A DNA stretch of 64,000 bases from Asticcacaulis tiandongensis (GTDB lineage: Bacteria > Pseudomonadota > Alphaproteobacteria > Caulobacterales > Caulobacteraceae): assembly GCF_006475605.1 (NCBI RefSeq), contig NZ_SSBC01000010.1:186001-250000 (forward strand), in the 5' to 3' direction. The notes beneath the pieces are model-generated. The model searched no databases, was not told where the DNA came from, and saw only the letters and a program-made list of their open reading frames with translations. The translations under genes and the position numbers were made by a program. Below, piece by piece: positions 59,906 through 64,000 of this stretch (the stretch's first letter is position 1; every line of letters starts with the position of its first letter).

Positions 59906-61306
59906 ATGTCTTATGATCTGGTTGTTATCGGTTCCGGCCCCGGTGGTTATGAGGGCGCGATCCGCGCCTCTCAGAACGGCCTTAAGGTCGCTATCGTAGA
60001 GCGTGAACTTCTGGGCGGTATCTGCCTGAACTGGGGCTGTATCCCCACCAAGGCGCTGCTGAAGTCAGCTGAAGTCTATGATAAGGTCAATCACCTTGGG
60101 GACTATGGCCTCAAGGCGGAAAAGGCCGGTTTTGACTTCACAAAGATCGTCGAACGTTCACGTGCGGTTGCCAAGCAACTGAACGGCGGCGTCGGCTATC
60201 TGATGAAGAAGAACAAGATCGACGTCATTGAAGGCTTTGCTACGCTTGAAGCCGGTAAGGACGCCCCCAAGGTGCGCGTAAAGCTCAATAAGGGCGGCGA
60301 GCAGGTGCTTGAGCCGAAGAACGTCATGCTGGCGGTCGGGGCGCGAGCGCGTGAGATTCCGGCCATTGGCGCGGTGTCTGACGGCGAGCGCATCTGGACC
60401 TATCGTAATGCCCTGACGCCGACGGCCCTGCCGAAGACGATGGTGGTCATCGGTTCCGGCGCTATCGGCATCGAATTTGCCAGCTTCTATACGTCGCTGG
60501 GTGCTGATGTGACGGTGATCGAAGCCCTTGACCGCATTCTGCCGGTTGAAGATCAGGAAGTCTCGGCTGAGGCCAAAAAAGCCTTTGAAAAGCGTGGCAT
60601 CAAGTTCCGTACAGGCGCCAAGGTAACCAAGCTTGAGAAGTCGAAAGACAGCGTAACCGTCAATCTTGAGGTCGGTGGCAAATCCGAAGCCCTTAAGGCT
60701 GATGTCGCTATTGTTGCGGTTGGTATCGTCGCCAATACCGAAAACCTCGGCCTTGAAAAGCTGGGCGTCGAGCTTGATCGTGGCCACGTGAAAAACGACA
60801 GCCACGGTAAGACCAACGTCAAGGGCCTGTTCGCTATCGGTGACTGCGCTGGCCCGCCCTGGTTGGCCCATAAGGCGTCGCACGAAGCCGTTCATGCCGC
60901 TGACTATATGGCGGGTAAGAAGCTGTCGAACCTCAATCCACCGATTCCGGGCTGCACCTATGCCACCCCCGAAGTCGCTTCGGTTGGTATCACCGAACAG
61001 GCGGCCAAGGAACAGAAGCTCGATGTCAAAATCGGCCGCTTCCCGTTCAAGGCCAACGGCAAGGCGATTGCCGCCGGTGAGCCGGGTGGGTTCGTCAAGG
61101 TGATCTTCGATAAGAAAACCGGTGCCCTTCTGGGGGCGCACATGATCGGGGCCAATGTCACCGAAATGGTGCAGGGTTTCTGTCTGGCGATCACTATGGA
61201 AGCCACCGAAGAGGACCTGCAAGGGACGATCTTCCCGCATCCGACCATGTCGGAAGCCATTCTTGAGGCGTCACTTGATGCCGACGGAAAGATGATTAAC
61301 CTGTAA
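59906..61306 (+). CDS. lpd: Dihydrolipoyl dehydrogenase (E3)
   Basis: The 466-residue flavoenzyme reoxidises lipoyl arms of the complex and makes NADH. The FAD motif is DLVVIGSGPGGYEGAIRASQ, the redox disulfide GGICLNWGCIPTKAL (CX4C), the NAD motif VVIGSGAIGIEFASFYTSLG, and the C-terminal base His is in HPTMSEAILEA. AGGA lies near the ATG. It closes the PDH operon; a strong terminator follows at 61.3 kb. Confidence 0.98.
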   Translation: MSYDLVVIGSGPGGYEGAIRASQNGLKVAIVERELLGGICLNWGCIPTKALLKSAEVYDKVNHLGDYGLKAEKAGFDFTKIVERSRAVAKQLNGGVGYLMKKNKIDVIEGFATLEAGKDAPKVRVKLNKGGEQVLEPKNVMLAVGARAREIPAIGAVSDGERIWTYRNALTPTALPKTMVVIGSGAIGIEFASFYTSLGADVTVIEALDRILPVEDQEVSAEAKKAFEKRGIKFRTGAKVTKLEKSKDSVTVNLEVGGKSEALKADVAIVAVGIVANTENLGLEKLGVELDRGHVKNDSHGKTNVKGLFAIGDCAGPPWLAHKASHEAVHAADYMAGKKLSNLNPPIPGCTYATPEVASVGITEQAAKEQKLDVKIGRFPFKANGKAIAAGEPGGFVKVIFDKKTGALLGAHMIGANVTEMVQGFCLAITMEATEEDLQGTIFPHPTMSEAILEASLDADGKMINL

Positions 61307-61310
61307 AATG

Positions 61311-61342
61311 AAAAACCGGCAGAGTGATCTGCCGGTTTTTTT
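61311..61342 (+). terminator. Intrinsic terminator of the pdh-lpd operon
   Basis: AAAAACCGGCAG (61311-61322) and CTGCCGGTTTTT (61329-61340) are perfect arms followed by more T. It may also serve the convergent oxygenase gene, as A runs lie on the other side. Confidence 0.93.
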
Positions 61343-61347
61343 TATGC

Positions 61348-62058
61348 TTAGGGCATCGTAAGAAACATGTTGGCCGTGATCCTGCCCTTACGCGGATCAT
61401 CCGACAGATGCGCTGGATCGATCAGGCCGGAGTGCAGCAAATTGGCAGGGTAAATCACGGCACGGTTATAGGCCGCATCCACCTTGGCGATGCAGGTAAA
61501 CTGATCATCCGAATTATCGAAGTAACGTCGGGGCAGGGCATCGCGCTCGGCCATCTCGTCTGCCAGAGCCGTATTATAGTCGGCTATGTTCTCGCGGGTC
61601 ATGCGTTCAATGCCGGTGGCCCTGTGGCGATAGAAACCGGTGCCGCCGTATGGAGGCCCTGACAGATAGATCAGCACCGCCAGCATGCGGGGATTGGTCG
61701 TATCATAATGCGGGATGGTCTGCGCCAGATGCAGGCGTTCCGGCGGGGTGGATACCAGACCAAAATAGCCGCTTAAACGAATCTGGTTAGTGAGCGGCAG
61801 GTCATAGACGTTTTCAATGACGGGCTTCAGGGCGCTGATGACCGACAACACGCTTTCACGGTCGATGACGCCATTATGACCCGGATAGAAGGTGCGGTGT
61901 TCGGTGCTATAGGTCGCGGCCTGGCCTTCGGCCTTGAGCGCTTCGGGGTTGATCAGGACATCATCAATGATGGTGACGGGGGATTTGTCCCGTCCGGTCA
62001 GGCCGATACGCGGGCGGGCAGCCGTATTGATGTTAAGCCGGAGTGGGTCGTTAGCCAT
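61348..62058 (-). CDS. DUF6445 / 2OG-Fe(II) oxygenase-like protein
   Basis: This 236-residue protein has a double-stranded beta-helix pattern. The metal triad is likely HYD (IPHYDTT, near 117-119) and the distal His of NLLHSG (about 208), with the 2OG-binding Arg in GRITANMFL near the end. The PPYGGTGFYRH stretch fits the proline-4-hydroxylase-like type. DUF6445 proteins are common in Caulobacterales, often near TonB receptors, with unknown substrates. It faces lpd and stands alone, 90 bases from the next minus-strand gene. Confidence 0.78.
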   Translation of the reverse strand: MANDPLRLNINTAARPRIGLTGRDKSPVTIIDDVLINPEALKAEGQAATYSTEHRTFYPGHNGVIDRESVLSVISALKPVIENVYDLPLTNQIRLSGYFGLVSTPPERLHLAQTIPHYDTTNPRMLAVLIYLSGPPYGGTGFYRHRATGIERMTRENIADYNTALADEMAERDALPRRYFDNSDDQFTCIAKVDAAYNRAVIYPANLLHSGLIDPAHLSDDPRKGRITANMFLTMP

Positions 62059-62148
62059 GATCGCCCTGTTTAAGTACCAATGTAGGACAAAGGCTACCAG
62101 TGTCGGGTGATGACCGCAAATGTAAAACAGGTTTTGCGCGTTTACCGC

Positions 62149-62394
62149 TCAGGATTTAGGACGCTTTTTATAGTTTTCCGACCAGCTGATAATGGGTAAT
62201 ACCGGTATGCCCCAAAGAATGCCGGCCAGCCCGTAAAACAGCATGCGGATGACCTGATTATCCGGCAGGGCCTGACCGATGTTTGAAATCAGCGCCACAT
62301 AGAAAATCAGGAATACAACAATGCCTACGCACGCAATGACGCGACGGACGGGGAGGCTCAGGCCTTTGACAGGGGGGGGCGTGGGTTCGGTCAT
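62149..62394 (-). CDS. DUF2842 small membrane protein
   Basis: This 81-residue protein has two membrane helices (about 17-41 and 46-67). The pattern LPVRRVIACVGIVVFLIFYV, ALPDNQVIRMLFYGLAGILW and PVLPIISW fits DUF2842, often found near heme A synthase in alphaproteobacteria. The function is unknown. Its start overlaps the stop of the GlsB-like gene by four bases (ATGA). Confidence 0.85.
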   Translation of the reverse strand: MTEPTPPPVKGLSLPVRRVIACVGIVVFLIFYVALISNIGQALPDNQVIRMLFYGLAGILWGIPVLPIISWSENYKKRPKS

Positions 62395-62660
62395 AGGCGC
62401 TTTTTTGTCTTTTCAAGCGCACGTGTCAAATGAAACAGCAGTAACAAGGCCGAACTGCCGATGGCTGAGGTTTGCAGGGTCAGAAAAAAGCGTTCCGGAT
62501 AGATGGCGATTATGTGAATAAAATAATTCAGTAAAATGGCCCCAAAAATGCCAACAAACATATTGACGATAAAACTGTAGCGGCTTTTGGTCAGGGCGTT
62601 GGCAATCCAGCCGATAATGAAACCGGTCATGGCGGCAAGAATCCAGTCCTGAACACCCAT
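62391..62660 (-). CDS. GlsB/YeaQ/YmgE-type small membrane protein (transglycosylase-associated)
   Basis: This 89-residue protein has three membrane helices; WILAAMTGFIIGWIANALTK followed by VNMFVGIFGAILLNYFIHI is the family's pattern, with Gly in place of some of the usual repeats. Members are linked to stress, but their role is not settled. It is the first gene of a two-gene unit with the DUF2842 gene, divergent from ctaA over 159 bases. Confidence 0.8.
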   Translation of the reverse strand: MGVQDWILAAMTGFIIGWIANALTKSRYSFIVNMFVGIFGAILLNYFIHIIAIYPERFFLTLQTSAIGSSALLLLFHLTRALEKTKKRL

Positions 62661-62819
62661 TTGTGGAACCTTTTCTGTTTAATCACCGTCCGAACTTGAA
62701 AAGCGCGGCCCTCTGTGGGCAAATCGCGCCTGCCGGTTTAATTGCTTATAGAGCCAATCCGGTACAAATAGAACAGGCCGTGTAAAGGCGACGACAATAT
62801 TTTGTGAGGCGTAATATCC

Positions 62820-63869
62820 GTGAGACTGCCCTTGAAATCCCCGATCGTAGCGTCATGGCTTTATGTGGTAGCGGCGCTCATTGTGCTGATTGTACTTGTG
62901 GGCGGCGCGACGCGTCTGACCGGATCGGGTCTGTCGATCACCGAATGGAAGCCCATTCATGGCGTTATCCCGCCGATGGGGGTTGCGCAATGGACAGAAG
63001 AATTTGCCAAGTATCAGCAGATTCCTCAATATAATCAGATAAATGCCAATATGACTTTAGATGAGTTTAAGGGCATTTACTGGTGGGAATGGGCGCACCG
63101 GATATTAGGTCGTGTCATCGGTCTGGCGATCATTATTCCGTTTGCGGTCTTCCTGTTTGTAAAAGAAGTTCCGAAACGCCTGATCTGGCGTTGTGGGGCC
63201 ATTATGCTGCTGATTGGCCTTCAGGGTGCGGTTGGCTGGTGGATGGTCTATTCCGGCTTGTCGGCGCGTGTGGATGTGGCGCCTGAGCGTCTGATGACCC
63301 ATCTGGGGCTGGCGCTTGTGCTGCTGGTGTTGTGTATCTGGACGGCGCTTGAGGCGTGGGCGGGGCAGTCGCGTGGGCGCGGCGCGTCAGCGAAATGGCA
63401 GGTGCCCGCTTATGCGTTGCTAGGGCTGGTGTTTTTTCAGGCCCTGCTTGGCGCGTTAGTGGCCGGTAACGATGCGGGGCTTGTCTATAATGACTGGCCA
63501 CTGATGAATGGCCGGTTCGCGCCCTATGTCGATTATTCCAAGGGGCTTTGGCTGGTTCTGTTCCACGATCAGGGTATGGTGCAGTTCCTGCACCGCCTGA
63601 CGGCCTATGGGCTTCTGGTATTTGTGACCATTTTTGCCATTATGGTGGCGCGTAAAAGCCTTGATGGCCGTATCAAGGGGCTGGCGGCGGGACTGGCGGT
63701 TCTGTGCTGGGTGCAGGCGGCCCTTGGGGTCGCCGCCCTTGTGACCAATGTACATATCCATACCGGGTTGGCGCATCAGATGGGGGCGGTAATCGTCCTG
63801 ATCATCGCCACACTGCTGGCCTGGCACATTGCCCGTGCCGAGCGTGTGTTCAGGCAGAGATCGTTTTAA
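62820..63869 (+). CDS. ctaA: Heme A synthase
   Basis: This 349-residue protein oxidises heme O to heme A for cytochrome aa3 oxidase. It has eight membrane helices in two halves. The His residues that bind heme are in WWEWAHRILGR, LMTHLGLALVLL, FLHRLTAYGLL and HTGLAHQMGAVI. GGATRLTGSGLSITEWKPIH is the N-terminal signature of the COX15/CtaA type-2 group. GTG 62820 has GAGG upstream. The length fits the type without the Cys pair of Bacillus CtaA. Confidence 0.96.
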   Translation: MRLPLKSPIVASWLYVVAALIVLIVLVGGATRLTGSGLSITEWKPIHGVIPPMGVAQWTEEFAKYQQIPQYNQINANMTLDEFKGIYWWEWAHRILGRVIGLAIIIPFAVFLFVKEVPKRLIWRCGAIMLLIGLQGAVGWWMVYSGLSARVDVAPERLMTHLGLALVLLVLCIWTALEAWAGQSRGRGASAKWQVPAYALLGLVFFQALLGALVAGNDAGLVYNDWPLMNGRFAPYVDYSKGLWLVLFHDQGMVQFLHRLTAYGLLVFVTIFAIMVARKSLDGRIKGLAAGLAVLCWVQAALGVAALVTNVHIHTGLAHQMGAVIVLIIATLLAWHIARAERVFRQRSF

Positions 63870-63882
63870 GGAGACTGTAAGA

Positions 63883-63912
63883 TTATGGGGTTTGGGGCCA
63901 ATGGCCCCATAA
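63883..63912. other. Nested inverted repeat between ctaA and the last gene
   Basis: TTATGGGG (63883-63890) and CCCCATAA (63905-63912) form an outer stem, GGGGCC and GGCCCC (63894-63908) an alternative inner one. No T tract follows on either strand, so termination would have to be weak or factor-aided. Confidence 0.45.
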
Positions 63913-63914
63913 CC

Positions 63915-64000
63915 TTATTCTTCCGTCTTGGCCTTTTTAGCAGGTGCCTTCTTAGCGGGGGCCTTTTTAGCCGCTGGCTTCTTGGCGGTTGTCTTCTTCG
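63915..64000 (-). CDS. C-terminal end of a Lys/Ala/Pro-rich protein, 5' part beyond the window
   Basis: Reading leftward from the window edge, the last 27 codons encode AKKPAAKKAPAKKAPAKKA and end KTEE. Such tails occur on histone H1-like proteins, DNA topoisomerase I and some ribosomal or RNA-binding proteins. The tail will bind nucleic acid or be disordered; the protein cannot be named from this piece. Confidence 0.6.
   Translation of the reverse strand, partial: KKTTAKKPAAKKAPAKKAPAKKAKTEE

Noticed and set aside
60158-61240. Long open frame (360 codons) antisense to lpd
   Set aside because: Lies wholly inside a clearly conserved gene; the product is low in known motifs and rich in His/Arg, as expected for a shadow frame in this composition.

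Overview
The window looks like chromosomal core DNA of a stalked or swarmer-type alphaproteobacterium of the Caulobacteraceae, probably Asticcacaulis or a close relative. The reasons are a GapR-type DNA-binding protein, three TTAA-N7-TTAA boxes of the CtrA type in front of motility genes, tandem DUF6491 proteins, a large TonB-dependent receptor, split glycyl-tRNA synthetase subunits next to ppdK, and the alphaproteobacterial order eno-ftsB-pdhABC-lpd. I see no prophage, insertion sequence, CRISPR array, rRNA or tRNA gene. This assignment rests on gene content and motifs read by eye, not on a database search.

Layout. 1-4.7 kb: end of an S9 peptidase, a Tat-exported class A beta-lactamase, a GH99-like glycosidase, gapR and rpmJ. 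5-8.5 kb: acyltransferase, a membrane protein with a winged-helix regulator, and a lytic transglycosylase lipoprotein. 8.5-13.9 kb: motA behind a CtrA box, an alanine-rich lipoprotein, mnmC, three tandem DUF6491 proteins and a membrane protein/XRE pair with its own operator-like palindromes. 14-21 kb: a GH27 and a GH5 enzyme, divergent from a sulfur-type locus (YezD-like protein, TonB receptor, sulfate-binding lipoprotein), then a rhodanese. 21.3-27.8 kb: a flagellar block (fliL, fliM, DUF6468, motE) and a large TPR protein with its own CtrA box. 27.8-32.8 kb: three related GT-C membrane glycosyltransferases, divergent from a polyprenyl-phosphate sugar synthase. 32.9-34 kb: an AT-rich orphan HsdR-N restriction-like gene. 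34-46 kb: two glycine-zipper proteins, an RNA methyltransferase, a glycosyltransferase, a lytic transglycosylase, an unusual uracil-DNA glycosylase, ETF-QO, a TPR protein, ispE, rpmF and a Sel1 protein. 46-64 kb: ppdK, glyS, glyQ, an AmpG-like permease, enolase, ftsB, the pyruvate dehydrogenase operon with lpd, a 2OG oxygenase-like protein, two small membrane proteins, heme A synthase and the end of a Lys/Ala-rich protein.

How it fits together. Central carbon metabolism (enolase, PPDK, PDH complex), respiration (ETF-QO, CtaA), cell wall turnover (two transglycosylases, AmpG-like permease, beta-lactamase, FtsB) and motility dominate. The accessory points of most interest are: the HsdR-N gene, whose best ribosome-binding site lies in a hairpin and serves an ATG that is one base out of frame across an A8 run; the three-copy GT-C cluster with its lipid-sugar donor enzyme; the CtrA-box TPR protein; the sulfur TonB locus without a permease; a type-4-like uracil-DNA glycosylase without cluster cysteines; and three copies of a palindromic intergenic element.
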